A stretch of DNA of 64,000 nt from Streptomyces albipurpureus (lineage in GTDB: Bacteria; Actinomycetota; Actinomycetes; Streptomycetales; Streptomycetaceae), in NCBI RefSeq assembly GCF_023701525.1, contig NZ_JAMQAW010000025.1, positions 294,319-358,318 on the forward strand, written 5' to 3'. Below are positions 33,258 to 41,918 of the stretch, piece by piece; position 1 is the first letter of the stretch; each line of letters begins with the position of its first letter. A program made the position numbers and the translations under genes. A model generated the notes under the pieces. It had not been told where the DNA came from and made no database searches. It was given only the letters and a program-made list of their open reading frames with translations.

Positions 33258-34613
33258 ATGACCGTCGATCCGATCGCCGAGACCATCTCCGCCCTACTGC
33301 CCCGGGCCAGGGCGGAGCTGGCGGAGTTGGTGGCCTTCCGGTCGGTCGCGGATACGGCGCAGTTCCCGAAGAGCGAGTGCGAGGCAGCGGCTTCCTGGTG
33401 TGCGGACGCGTTGCGGGCCGAGGGGTTCCAGGATGTCGCACTCCTCGACACCCCGGATGGCACCCAGTCGGTGTACGGCTGTCTGCCCGGGCCCGAGGGC
33501 GCACCGACGGTGTTGTTGTACGCCCACTACGACGTCCAGCCTCCGCTGGATCTGGAGTCCTGGATCAGTCCGCCCTTTGAGCTGACCGAGCGTGACGGCC
33601 GCTGGTACGGCCGGGGGGCCGCCGACTGCAAGGGCGGGTTCATCATGCATCTGCTGGCCTTGCGGGCCCTCAAGGCACATGGCGGAGTACCCGTCGGTGT
33701 CAAGGTGATCGTCGAGGGTTCGGAGGAGCAGGGCACCGGTGGCCTGGAGCGGTACGCCGAGGCACACCCCGATCTGTTGCGCTCGGATGCCATTGTCATC
33801 GGGGACTCCGGGAACTTCCGGGCCGGCGTGCCGACGGTCACCGCGACCCTGCGCGGGATGACTCTGGTCCGCATTCAGGTGAACACGCTCGAAGGCAATC
33901 TCCACTCAGGACAGTTCGGCGGTGCGGCACCCGACGCGCTGGCCGCGCTCATCCGAGTACTCGACTCGCTGCGTACCGAGGACGGTTCGACGGTGGTGGA
34001 CGGGCTGGACGACGGCGAGCCGTGGGAGGGCCTGGAGTATCCGGAGGAAGACTTCCGCAAGGATGCCAAGGTGCTCGACGGCGTGGAGCTGATCGGTTCG
34101 GGCTCGGTCGCGGACCGCATCTGGGCGCGACCCGCCATCACCGTACTGGGCATCGACTGCCCTCCGGTGGTGGGAGCGACACCGTCGGTTCAGGCCGGCG
34201 CGCGGGCGTTGGTCAGTCTGCGAGTGCCGCCGGGCCAGCGTTCGGGTGAAGTGACGAAGCTACTGCTGACGCATCTGGAGGCACACACTCCGTGGGGCGC
34301 TCGGGTGACCCTGGAGCAGGTCGGACAGGGCGAACCGTTCCAGGCCGATACGACGAGCCCCGCGTACACGGCGATGGCCGATGCCATGCGGGTCGCCTAT
34401 CCGGGCGAGGAGATGCAGTCCTCAGGAATGGGCGGCTCGATCCCGCTCTGCAACACCCTCGCCGAGCTCTATCCGCAGGCGGAGATGTTGTTGATCGGCC
34501 TGAGCGAGCCCGAGGCACAGATCCATGCGGTGAATGAGTCGGTCTGCCCGAGGGAGTTGGAACGGCTCTCCGTCACGGAAGCGTTGTTCCTGCGCAATTA
34601 CGCGGCTGGCTAG
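33258..34613 (+). CDS. M20-family metallo-dipeptidase
   Basis: A 451-residue zinc peptidase. Metal and catalytic sites are visible: LLYAHYDVQP (His, Asp), GRGAADCKGGF (bridging Asp), VEGSEEQGTGG (catalytic Glu-Glu), VIGDSGNF and a late His in AQIHAVNESV. The dimerisation domain lies between about residues 195 and 310, starting VTATLRGMTLVRIQV. Length and motifs match the carnosinase/DapE-like dipeptidases of Streptomyces. It is cytoplasmic, with no signal peptide. A good GAGGAG ribosome binding site sits 7-12 bases before ATG 33258. Confidence 0.88.
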   Translation: MTVDPIAETISALLPRARAELAELVAFRSVADTAQFPKSECEAAASWCADALRAEGFQDVALLDTPDGTQSVYGCLPGPEGAPTVLLYAHYDVQPPLDLESWISPPFELTERDGRWYGRGAADCKGGFIMHLLALRALKAHGGVPVGVKVIVEGSEEQGTGGLERYAEAHPDLLRSDAIVIGDSGNFRAGVPTVTATLRGMTLVRIQVNTLEGNLHSGQFGGAAPDALAALIRVLDSLRTEDGSTVVDGLDDGEPWEGLEYPEEDFRKDAKVLDGVELIGSGSVADRIWARPAITVLGIDCPPVVGATPSVQAGARALVSLRVPPGQRSGEVTKLLLTHLEAHTPWGARVTLEQVGQGEPFQADTTSPAYTAMADAMRVAYPGEEMQSSGMGGSIPLCNTLAELYPQAEMLLIGLSEPEAQIHAVNESVCPRELERLSVTEALFLRNYAAG

Positions 34614-34788
34614 GGCGCTTCGAACGGCAGGACCACTGCCGGTCGCGGACGCCGGGCCACCGGCGTATGTCCGTTGTCCCGGGCGTGGGGCTCGCGGCCC
34701 CCGCCCTGGGCCCGGCACTCCAGTTCTGACTCCGACTCCGATACATTCTGGTTCTAGCTCCGGCACCGGCTCTGGGACTGGTACTCCG

Positions 34789-35838
34789 CTAGAGCGGGAC
34801 TCCCACCTCCATATAGATCGGTGTGCCCCGCTCACGCGCCCGCAGAGCCCAGCGCAGTCGCTCATACCGCTGAGGCGGCAGCAGCCGCTGAGCCTCCTGC
34901 TCCCCCACGAAGCGCCAACCGCGCAACTCCGCCTCGGGCAGCACGATGTGCTCGGCGTCATCGCTGCTGAGCCGTCCACCGTCGAAGAGCAACCGCATCC
35001 CACCGAAGCGAGGCGGCCTGGGCGGCTCCCAGTCGACGACGAGCAGCCGAGGAAGTCGATCCAGTTCGATCCCCACTTCCTCGGCCACCTCGCGCACTCC
35101 GGCATCGGCAGGTGCCTCACCGCGTTCCACGATCCCGCCGGGAAACTCCCAGCCGGGTTTGTAGGTGGGGTCCACGAGGAGCACTCTGTCGTGTTCGTCG
35201 AAGAGCAGCACCCCGGCGGCAAGCGTTTCAGCGGTCGGCGCCGGGCTCTGCACGATCTCGCAGGAGGTTGCTTCTCCGGTGCGCACGGCTTCGGCGATCC
35301 GGTCAGCCACCTGGCGTGGGGTGAGGTCGCTGGAGTCGATGACGAATGCGTCTTCGGTGATCCAGGTCAGTGCTTCGTTGTAGGGCTCTATGTGGTCGTG
35401 CGCCCACTGCCTACTGCTGATTCCTTCGTCGCTCCCGGTGTCGTGCGGTGAGGCATCCGGCTCGGAGCTTTCCGCTATACGACTGAGCAGGATCGTTTCA
35501 TCCGGCCTCAGCAGCACATGCCGAACGGGGATTCCGCGCGCGGCGAGGGCGCCGAAGATCTCATCCCGGTACTCCTGACGCAGCAGGGTCATCGGCACCA
35601 CGAGTACGCCGCCCAGCTCCGCCAGCAAAGCCGCCGCGGTGTCCACCACGAGCCTGCGCCAGATCGGTAGTTCCCGGTGGTCACTCACCTCCGCGAGCCG
35701 CTTGGGCGGCAGTAGAAGGCGCAGTTGGGCGCCGACGAGCTCAGGATCGTACAGCGTGCTGTTCGGGATCAGATCGATCAGTTCGCGTGCGGCGGTGGTC
35801 TTGCCCGCTCCGAACGCACCGTTGATCCAGACGATCAT
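34789..35838 (-). CDS. P-loop kinase fused to a Nudix hydrolase
   Basis: A 349-residue fusion. Residues 1-190 form an AAA/kinase-like P-loop domain with Walker A NGAFGAGKTT (7-15), VVPMTLLRQEYRDEIF and a lid-like RPDETILLSRI. Residues about 200-349 are a Nudix domain with box GGIVERGEAPADAGVREVAE through EEVGI (234-256), preceded by LLVDPTYKPGWEFPGG. The kinase half resembles small-molecule or nucleotide kinases; the Nudix half hydrolyses a nucleoside diphosphate-linked compound. Substrate unknown. The start codon overlaps the TGA of the upstream integrase-like frame (ATGA), implying translational coupling. The downstream gap 34614-34788 holds only low-complexity sequence. Confidence 0.85.
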   Translation of the reverse strand: MIVWINGAFGAGKTTAARELIDLIPNSTLYDPELVGAQLRLLLPPKRLAEVSDHRELPIWRRLVVDTAAALLAELGGVLVVPMTLLRQEYRDEIFGALAARGIPVRHVLLRPDETILLSRIAESSEPDASPHDTGSDEGISSRQWAHDHIEPYNEALTWITEDAFVIDSSDLTPRQVADRIAEAVRTGEATSCEIVQSPAPTAETLAAGVLLFDEHDRVLLVDPTYKPGWEFPGGIVERGEAPADAGVREVAEEVGIELDRLPRLLVVDWEPPRPPRFGGMRLLFDGGRLSSDDAEHIVLPEAELRGWRFVGEQEAQRLLPPQRYERLRWALRARERGTPIYMEVGVPL

Positions 35839-36209
35839 TCGTACTCCAAGACAGGAAGGCCGCTGAACAGGGACAGAGCAGCATTGCGCAGGTCATCTGG
35901 GAGCGGCATGGGAAAAGGAGGCGTCCACAACCCCGCACCCACTACTTCTTTCTCCCGTACGCGCTGAAGGTACTCCCCGATTCTCTCCTCCATCGCAACC
36001 GTCACCTCGCTGTACACACCCTCCACCCCCGGAAGCTCATGCCCCATTCGGGCCTCCACCGCCACTCGCGGAATGTCACCCGGCTCATCCAGCTTCGCTT
36101 TGTGCCAGTGCCGCAACCGAAGGACGGCTCCGCAGCGGGGACAGGGGCGGGCCCGCTGCTCGTCTTCGTCCCGGTCGTTCCGCTGTCCTGCTGGTCGCCT
36201 CTGCGGCAC
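35835..36209 (-). pseudogene. C-terminal remnant of a tyrosine recombinase/integrase
   Basis: The 124-residue frame contains LRHWHKAKLDEPGDIPRVA, then VEARMGHELPGVEGVYSEVT and AMEERIGEYLQRVREKEVV. This is the end of an actinobacterial phage-type integrase: the R-H-x-x-K region, the second His region GHELPG, and Tyr in VYSEVT as the likely nucleophile. The first 30 residues are arginine-rich with CPRCG and do not belong to the fold, so the catalytic domain is truncated. It overlaps the next gene by 4 bases. It marks a former integrated element. Whether the fusion frame is still translated is unknown. Confidence 0.65.
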
Positions 36210-36314
36210 TGAACAAGCGGGGTGACGCTCGGACCGGCTGAGGCCCCGAGAGGATCTTGGACGCGCTCTCGTGGGGCTCCCAGTGCACTGGACACCTATG
36301 GCTCCGCGGGTTCC

Positions 36315-37277
36315 TCAGCCCAGGAAGTCGGCGACCGCAGCCATGTACGCCTCGCGTTCCTCGATGTGCGGCATATGGCTGGACGCGCCGAAGCGGATCC
36401 ATCGGGCGTCCGCGATGCGTTCAGCGAAGGGGCGCACGGTGTCGTCGCCCGCCTCGTCGAACGCGCCGTTGATCACCAGTGTGGGGACGGCGACGGCGGG
36501 CAGCCGGTCGACGATCGACCAGCCGCGTAGGGTGCCGACCACATGGAACTCCGTCGGGCCGTTCATGGTGTGGTAAACGGTCGGGTCGGCGTCGATCCAC
36601 TCGAAGGTGCGGGCGACCTCGGGAGGTGCCGGGTCGAGGCGACAGACATGGCGGCGGTAGTACTCCGCGGACGCCTCCCTGTACGCCGGCGAGTGAGTCG
36701 TCCCCGCTTCCTCGTGCGAGGCCAGGGTGTTCCGCACCTCCCGTGGCAGCGCCCCCCGCAGTCGGGCCGCCTCGGCGCTCCACAGGTCCATCGACGCAGG
36801 TGAGTTGGCGATCACCAGTCGGCGCAGTCCGGCGGGCCGCCGTACCGCGTGCTCGGCCGCCAGCATGCCGCCCCAGGACTGGCCCAGCAGGTCGTAGTCG
36901 GTGACGCCGAGCGTGTCCAGCAGCCGGTCGAGTTCTCGGAGGAACAACTCCACGGTCCAGAACTCGCCCGGCTGGTCGGGCAGATGGGTCGACCGCCCGT
37001 TCCCGAGCTGGTCGTAGTGGATGACCGACCGCTCGGGCGACACCAGATCGGTGAGGCTCAGCAGGTAGTCATGGGTACAGCCCGGCCCGCCGTGGACGAC
37101 CACCAGGGGCCGTTCCAAACGCCCTCCGGACCGGGCGTCGGTGGTGACACGGTAGTAGGTGCGGTGGCCGTCGAATTCGACGGACCCTTGCTGAACGTGG
37201 TGCACACCAATTCCCTTGCGGTTGGAATTCTCAGCGGCCGGGATCTGATTCTCCCGATGCCCGGACCCGGAATCCAT
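36315..37277 (-). CDS. Proline-iminopeptidase-like alpha/beta hydrolase (S33)
   Basis: A 320-residue hydrolase. The oxyanion motif is VVVHGGPGCTHDYLL, the nucleophile elbow is GQSWGGMLAAEHAV (Ser), the acid lies near INGAFDEAGDDT and the His in SSHMPHIEE. The cap region has NSPASMDLWSAEAARL and YYRRHVCRLDP, as in proline iminopeptidase. Such enzymes cut N-terminal proline, or hydrolyse prolyl amides. There is no signal peptide. It is divergent from the RraA operon with about 230 bases between, so it may join the same peptide- or amide-degrading task. The start at 37277 is uncertain; GTG 37205 (VHHVQQGSVEF) is a good alternative. Confidence 0.83.
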   Translation of the reverse strand: MDSGSGHRENQIPAAENSNRKGIGVHHVQQGSVEFDGHRTYYRVTTDARSGGRLERPLVVVHGGPGCTHDYLLSLTDLVSPERSVIHYDQLGNGRSTHLPDQPGEFWTVELFLRELDRLLDTLGVTDYDLLGQSWGGMLAAEHAVRRPAGLRRLVIANSPASMDLWSAEAARLRGALPREVRNTLASHEEAGTTHSPAYREASAEYYRRHVCRLDPAPPEVARTFEWIDADPTVYHTMNGPTEFHVVGTLRGWSIVDRLPAVAVPTLVINGAFDEAGDDTVRPFAERIADARWIRFGASSHMPHIEEREAYMAAVADFLG

Positions 37278-37413
37278 GGCCTGGTGTTCCTGAACAAAAA
37301 CAACCTCGAACGGCTGCCCCGACCAGTCCTGCTCACGTTTAACCCGCTCCTGTGACCAGCTGTTCTCTGCCTCCTTGGGCTACCGGTCCCTCGCGCCGCG
37401 GCCTTCATGGTTT

Positions 37414-37447
37414 TCGTTCAGTAACAGAACTCATTGCACCTGAACGA
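37414..37447. promoter_or_regulatory. Inverted repeat upstream of the RraA operon
   Basis: TCGTTCAG at 37414-37421 and CTGAACGA at 37440-37447 are exact inverted copies with an 18-base spacer. A related half CTGAACAA occurs at 37290. The site lies 59 bases before the RraA start, so it is a candidate operator for the MocR-type regulator encoded at the end of the operon. Confidence 0.5.
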
Positions 37448-37505
37448 ACGCCTGCCCATACTCCTTCTCATCCCACCCCGAGTAGAGCGGCGGCGAGAAC
37501 GCACC

Positions 37506-38165
37506 ATGTCATTCCTGATCGGTTCTGATTTCAAGCGACCGGATTCCGAGGTCGTCGAGGCTTTCACCCGCGTCAGCACCGCGGCCCTGGGGCACCTCAC
37601 GGACTTCGGATTCCCGCGGGGGCTGCGCCCGGTGGCGAAGTGCGGGCCGTTCGCCGGACCGGCGCTCACCATCAAGATCCCCCATGTCGACTCCACGGCG
37701 GTGCACCGGGCGATGAGCTTGGTTCGGCCCGGCGATGTGGTGGTCATCGACCAGTCTGGCGACGACCGCCGCTCCAGCTTCGGCGGGACCCTCGCCGCTA
37801 TCGCGGCGGACCTGGGCGCGGTGGCCGCCGTGTGCGACGGCTCGACCAACGACGTGGAGGAGATACGGGACCTGGGTTTCCCGGTCTACTCCCGCGGGGT
37901 CACCTCGCTCACCACCCGGGTGCTGTCGTTGGAGGGCCGGATCAATGTGCCGGTGAGTGTCGGGGGTGTGGTCGTCATGCCGGGCGATGTCGTCTTCGGC
38001 GACGGGGACGGCATCGCGGTCGTCCCGGCCGACGAGGCGGCGGAGATCGCCGGCCGGCTGCTGCGGTTCGAGGACGAGACCGCGCGGCTGGATCTGCGCG
38101 GCGGCGTCCGAGCCGGCACCGCCCTGGCCACCCTGACCGGCGCCGACCGCGGGGGCCTGGGATGA
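37506..38165 (+). CDS. RraA-family aldolase-like protein
   Basis: A 219-residue RraA/HMG-aldolase-fold protein. It has the conserved FAGPALTIKIPH, GDVVVIDQSGDDRRSSFGGTL and a C-terminal VGGVVVMPGDVVFGDGDGIAVV. In active 4-hydroxy-4-methyl-2-oxoglutarate aldolases a G-x20-R-D motif supplies a substrate-binding Arg and a metal-ligand Asp. Here the sequence is FGGTLAAIAADLGAVAAV followed by CDGSTNDVEE, so Asp is kept but Arg is replaced by Asn. Activity may therefore differ. It is the first gene of a tightly packed operon, and its stop overlaps the next start as ATGA. The start ATG 37506 (MSFLIGSDFKR) is clear. Confidence 0.85.
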   Translation: MSFLIGSDFKRPDSEVVEAFTRVSTAALGHLTDFGFPRGLRPVAKCGPFAGPALTIKIPHVDSTAVHRAMSLVRPGDVVVIDQSGDDRRSSFGGTLAAIAADLGAVAAVCDGSTNDVEEIRDLGFPVYSRGVTSLTTRVLSLEGRINVPVSVGGVVVMPGDVVFGDGDGIAVVPADEAAEIAGRLLRFEDETARLDLRGGVRAGTALATLTGADRGGLG

Positions 38166-39145
38166 GCGCGGAGGAAGGGATGCTCGTCCGCTGTGTCCAG
38201 CTCCACTCGGGCCTCGATCCCGCCGGCAATCTGGAATCGGTCCTGACGGGGATCGCCGGGGCCCGTGCCGACGGGGTGGACCTGCTGGTCTTCCCGGAGA
38301 CAACCGCTAGCCGCTCCGACGAGCCGGGCGCCCGACTCGTCGCGGAACCGCTGGACGAGGGGTTCGTGGCGGCGGTCGTCGCGGCGACGGCAACCGGTCG
38401 GCCGGACGGTCCAGGCGGAGCCACCGACCACGCCGGGGCCGACCGTGGCGGCCCGGTGGCCGGGCCAACCGTGGTCGTCGGGACTGTCGAAAGCAATCCG
38501 GACGGTCCTCCGTTCAACACACTCGTCGCCGCCCGGGACGGCCAGGTGGTGGCGGTCTACCGGAAGGTCCATCTCTATGACGCCTTCTCGTTCGTTGAGT
38601 CGGCGACCATCTCGCCCGGTGACGGAGTCCTGGAGACGTTCCAGGTGAAAGGTTTCTGCATCGGGATGGTGAACTGCTACGACCTCCGCTTCCCGGAGAT
38701 CTCGCGGCTGCTCGCCGACCGGGGCGCCGATGTGCTGCTGGCCCCCGCGTCCTGGGTCGCAGGCCCGCTCAAGGAAGAGCACTGGACGACCCTGTGCCGG
38801 GCCAGGGCGCTGGAGAACACCTGCTATCTCGCGGCGGCGGGGCAGGCCGGCGGCAATCGCATCGGCCGCAGTCTCGTCGTCGCCCCGGACGGTGCCGTCC
38901 GGGCGATGGCGGGCCCCGAGGTCACCGCACTGACGCACCGGGTCTCCCGCGCGGCCCTGGACCGGGCCCGCCGCGAGATGCCGGTCCTGGCCCAGCGCCG
39001 GTTCCGCGTCGACCCGGAGCTGATCGCACGGACCGCCCACGCCCAGGGCGTCCCGGGCCACGCCCCCCTTCCCTGTACCGCCCACACCCCGGACCCCGTG
39101 ACCCGCCCTGCCAAAGCGACGGACCACATGAGCAGAAGAGGTTGA
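38162..39145 (+). CDS. Carbon-nitrogen hydrolase (nitrilase/omega-amidase family)
   Basis: A 327-residue nitrilase-superfamily amidase. The catalytic Glu is in LLVFPETTASRS, the Lys in VVAVYRKVHLYDAFSF and the Cys in GMVNCYDLRFPEIS. The KVHLYDAF and CYDLRFPE patterns place it near the Nit2/omega-amidase and related amide hydrolases. A Gly/Pro/Asp-rich insert (about residues 80-105) and a Pro-rich C-terminal tail of 40 residues are unusual. It overlaps the RraA gene by 4 bases and precedes an amino-acid-type ABC transporter. It probably releases ammonia from an imported amidated compound. Confidence 0.87.
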   Translation: MSAEEGMLVRCVQLHSGLDPAGNLESVLTGIAGARADGVDLLVFPETTASRSDEPGARLVAEPLDEGFVAAVVAATATGRPDGPGGATDHAGADRGGPVAGPTVVVGTVESNPDGPPFNTLVAARDGQVVAVYRKVHLYDAFSFVESATISPGDGVLETFQVKGFCIGMVNCYDLRFPEISRLLADRGADVLLAPASWVAGPLKEEHWTTLCRARALENTCYLAAAGQAGGNRIGRSLVVAPDGAVRAMAGPEVTALTHRVSRAALDRARREMPVLAQRRFRVDPELIARTAHAQGVPGHAPLPCTAHTPDPVTRPAKATDHMSRRG

Positions 39146-39150
39146 GGAGC

Positions 39151-40080
39151 ATGCGCACACCACGCCGGAGAACCATCACTGCGGCCGTTCTGAGCCTGAC
39201 CGTGGCCGCGGGCCTCGCGGCCTGCACGAACGAGTCCAAAGTGGCCGCGGTCGACCGCACCCCCGAGAAGGCGGCCGCGGTCGACCAGGCCCTGCACGAC
39301 GCCCTGCCGCAGAAGATCAAGGACTCGAAGAAGCTCGTCGTCGTCATGCCCGGGGTCAACCCGCCCTGGTGGAAGAAGAGCGGCGCCGACTACACGGGCG
39401 CGGCGGCCGAGCTGACCGGCAGGCTCGGCGAGGTCCTGGGCGTCGGGCTCGAATACGTCCCGGTGAACGACCTCGCGGGCGCGTTCGCCGCGGTGGCTTC
39501 GGGCCGGTACGACGCCGGGTTCAATCCCTACGGCGACACCGGCAAGGCGACCAATGTCGAACTCGTCGACGTGGTCCGCGAGATCGTCCCCTTCCTCGTC
39601 CCCAAGGGAAACCCGAAGAAGATCAACACCCTGAGCGAGATGTGCGGCCGTTCCGTCGCGGCGCTCGGCCCCGCTGGGATGGGCTCGGCGTACGCGGTCC
39701 TGACCGATCAGTCGAAGAAGTGCGAGAGCGCCGGAAAGCCGACGGTGAACATCGTCGCCCTGAAGTCGGTCCCCGAGGGCGTGCTCGCGGTCAAGTCCCG
39801 GCGAGCGGACGCCTTCTTCGCCTCCGGCGCCCCCCTGTCGTTCTACGCGTCCACTTCGGACGGAGCGCTGGAGCTGGCCGGGAAGGAGACCGCGAACGGC
39901 TTCGACAACCTCTTCCAGGGAATGATCCTCCCGGTGAAGTCGCCGCTGACGCCCACCGTCCTGGGCGCGTTCCAGAAGCTCTTCGACAACGGCGACTACG
40001 ACCGGATCATGAAGAAGCACGGGCTGACCGAGCAGATGATCGACGCCCCGGGCGTCAACCTCGCGAAGACCGGGAGCTGA
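39151..40080 (+). CDS. ABC transporter substrate-binding lipoprotein (family 3)
   Basis: A 309-residue lipoprotein. The signal peptide has basic RTPRRRTITAAV, a hydrophobic core, and lipobox LAAC with the lipidated Cys at about residue 26. The mature part is a periplasmic-binding-protein type II fold as in polar amino acid receptors: KLVVVMPGVNPPWWKKSGAD, GRLGEVLGVGLEYVPV, ASGRYDAGFNPYGDT, CGRSVAALGPAGMGS and the final IMKKHGL. The double Trp after the first strand suggests an aromatic-lined pocket. The start is 5 bases after the amidase stop with a GAGGAG site, so expression is coupled. It delivers ligand to the permease encoded next. Confidence 0.9.
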   Translation: MRTPRRRTITAAVLSLTVAAGLAACTNESKVAAVDRTPEKAAAVDQALHDALPQKIKDSKKLVVVMPGVNPPWWKKSGADYTGAAAELTGRLGEVLGVGLEYVPVNDLAGAFAAVASGRYDAGFNPYGDTGKATNVELVDVVREIVPFLVPKGNPKKINTLSEMCGRSVAALGPAGMGSAYAVLTDQSKKCESAGKPTVNIVALKSVPEGVLAVKSRRADAFFASGAPLSFYASTSDGALELAGKETANGFDNLFQGMILPVKSPLTPTVLGAFQKLFDNGDYDRIMKKHGLTEQMIDAPGVNLAKTGS

Positions 40081-40083
40081 CCG

Positions 40084-41061
40084 GTGAAGACCGCTGACGC
40101 GGACGCCGCGCCCACCACCGACCAGAGCAAACCCGCCTCCCGAACCGACATCGCCGACGCCCGCCGGGCGCCCCAGCCCTGGACCTGGGTCACCGCGCTG
40201 CTGGCAGGGGTCCTGCTCGCCCAACTCGGCACCATGATGGTGCGCAACCCGAACTTCGAGTGGGACGTCGTCGCACGCCACCTCTTCGACACCCGGATTC
40301 TGCACGGCCTGCTCGTCACCTGCTATCTGACGGTGCTGGCGATGGCCATCGGCGTGATCTTCGGCGGCGTACTCGCCGCCTTCCGCATCACCGCCAACCC
40401 GGTACTGCGGGCGTTCGCGGCCGGCTACATCTGGGTCTTCCGGGGCACACCCCAGCTCGTCCAGCTGATCTTCTGGTTCAACATCGCGCTACTCATGCCG
40501 AAGATCGGCATCGGGATACCGTTCGGGCCCGTCTTCTGGGAGGCGGACGCCAACGCGGTGATCACCCCCTTCTTCGCAGCCGTCGTCGGACTGGGGCTGC
40601 ACGAGGCGGCGTACCAGGCCGAGATCTACCGGGCGGGGCTCCTCGCCGTCGACGAGGGCCAGACGGACGCGGCGCGCTCGATCGGTATGAAGCCGATGAC
40701 GATATTCGTGAAAATCAGGCTGCCGCAAGCGATGCGGTTCATCGTGCCACCAACGTTCAGCCAGATCATCGGGATGACCAAAGCGACCTCCCTGGTCAGT
40801 GTGATCGGCGGCGCCGAGCTGCTTTTCTCGGCACAGGAGATCTTCAGCGACACCTTCCAAACGATCCCGCTGCTGATCGTCGCCTGTATCTGGTACCTGG
40901 TGCTGACCACGGTTCTGAACTTCTTCCAGTACTTCATCGAGGCGTACTACGCGAAGGGCGCCACCCGCGCCGTGCCGACGAACGCCGGGACCTGGATCGC
41001 CCGGCGGGTCTCACGACTGCGCTCTCGCGGCCCGGAACGAACGGAGGCGAACCCCCAGTGA
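40084..41061 (+). CDS. Amino-acid-type ABC transporter permease
   Basis: A 325-residue permease of the HisM/GlnP class, starting at GTG 40084, 3 bases after the preceding stop. After a polar N-terminus come six membrane helices (from about residue 30 to 295). The family motif FRGTPQLVQLIFWFN follows helix 3. The EAA loop is DEGQTDAARSIGMKPMTIF followed by KIRLPQAM, which contacts the ATPase. The end is a basic tail. Only one permease gene is present, so it probably works as a homodimer. Its last 4 bases overlap the ATPase gene. Confidence 0.9.
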   Translation: MKTADADAAPTTDQSKPASRTDIADARRAPQPWTWVTALLAGVLLAQLGTMMVRNPNFEWDVVARHLFDTRILHGLLVTCYLTVLAMAIGVIFGGVLAAFRITANPVLRAFAAGYIWVFRGTPQLVQLIFWFNIALLMPKIGIGIPFGPVFWEADANAVITPFFAAVVGLGLHEAAYQAEIYRAGLLAVDEGQTDAARSIGMKPMTIFVKIRLPQAMRFIVPPTFSQIIGMTKATSLVSVIGGAELLFSAQEIFSDTFQTIPLLIVACIWYLVLTTVLNFFQYFIEAYYAKGATRAVPTNAGTWIARRVSRLRSRGPERTEANPQ

Positions 41062-41858
41062 GCGATCTTCCCCTGCTGTCGATCCGCGATCTACACAAGC
41101 GCTACGGCACGACCGAGGTGCTCCGCGGTATCAGCCTCGATGTGGCCCGCGGCGAGACCGTCGCCGTCCTCGGCGCCTCGGGGTCCGGCAAGTCCACCAT
41201 GCTCCGGTGCGTCAACCACCTGGAGCGGCCCGACAGCGGATCGATCTCGCTCGGCGGGGAACTGGTCGGGTTCACCACCACCCGCCGCGGACCGCGCATG
41301 CTCACCGAGACCGAAATCGCCCGCCAACGCAGCCGTACCGGCATGGTGTTCCAGAACTTCAACCTCTTCCCGCACTGGACCGTGCTGCGCAACGTGACCG
41401 AAGGTCCGGTCCGCGTCCGCGGCCTGGACCGCAGCGAGGCACGGGAACTGGGCCTGCGGCTGCTGGCGACGGTCGGGCTCGAAGAACGGGCGTCGTCGTA
41501 TCCGAAGCATCTGTCGGGCGGGCAGCAACAGCGGGTCTCCATCGCACGGGCGCTGGCGATGGACCCCGAACTGCTGCTGTTCGACGAGCCGACATCCGCC
41601 CTCGACCCCGCCAATGTCGGCGAGGTGACCTCGGTGATGAAACGGCTCGCCGACGGCGGCTCGACCATGATCGTGGTCACGCACGAGATCGGCTTCGCAC
41701 GGGCCGCTGCCACCCGGGTCGTCGTCATCGCGGACGGACTGGTCGTGGAGGACGGCCCCACCCAACAGGTGCTCGACGCGCCGCGCAGCCCGGTGACCCA
41801 GACGTTCCTGGAGAACACGCTGTACGGGGCGCGGACCACCGGCGCGAACGAACGGTGA
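41058..41858 (+). CDS. Amino-acid-type ABC transporter ATPase
   Basis: A 266-residue ATPase with GTG start overlapping the permease TGA. It has Walker A LGASGSGKSTMLRC, Q loop GMVFQNFNLFPHWTVL, signature LSGGQQQRVSIARAL, Walker B ELLLFDEPTSALDP and H loop VVTHEIGFARA. The Q-loop NLFPH pattern is the mark of the polar amino acid uptake group (GlnQ-like). An insert of about 15 residues (FTTTRRGPRMLTETE) precedes the Q loop, as in some arginine/octopine transport ATPases. Completes the transporter with the two preceding genes. Confidence 0.93.
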   Translation: MSDLPLLSIRDLHKRYGTTEVLRGISLDVARGETVAVLGASGSGKSTMLRCVNHLERPDSGSISLGGELVGFTTTRRGPRMLTETEIARQRSRTGMVFQNFNLFPHWTVLRNVTEGPVRVRGLDRSEARELGLRLLATVGLEERASSYPKHLSGGQQQRVSIARALAMDPELLLFDEPTSALDPANVGEVTSVMKRLADGGSTMIVVTHEIGFARAAATRVVVIADGLVVEDGPTQQVLDAPRSPVTQTFLENTLYGARTTGANER

Positions 41859-41918
41859 GCCAGAGGTGAGGGCACACGACGGCGGCCACGGGCACGAACG
41901 GCGAGCGAGCGGGCGACA

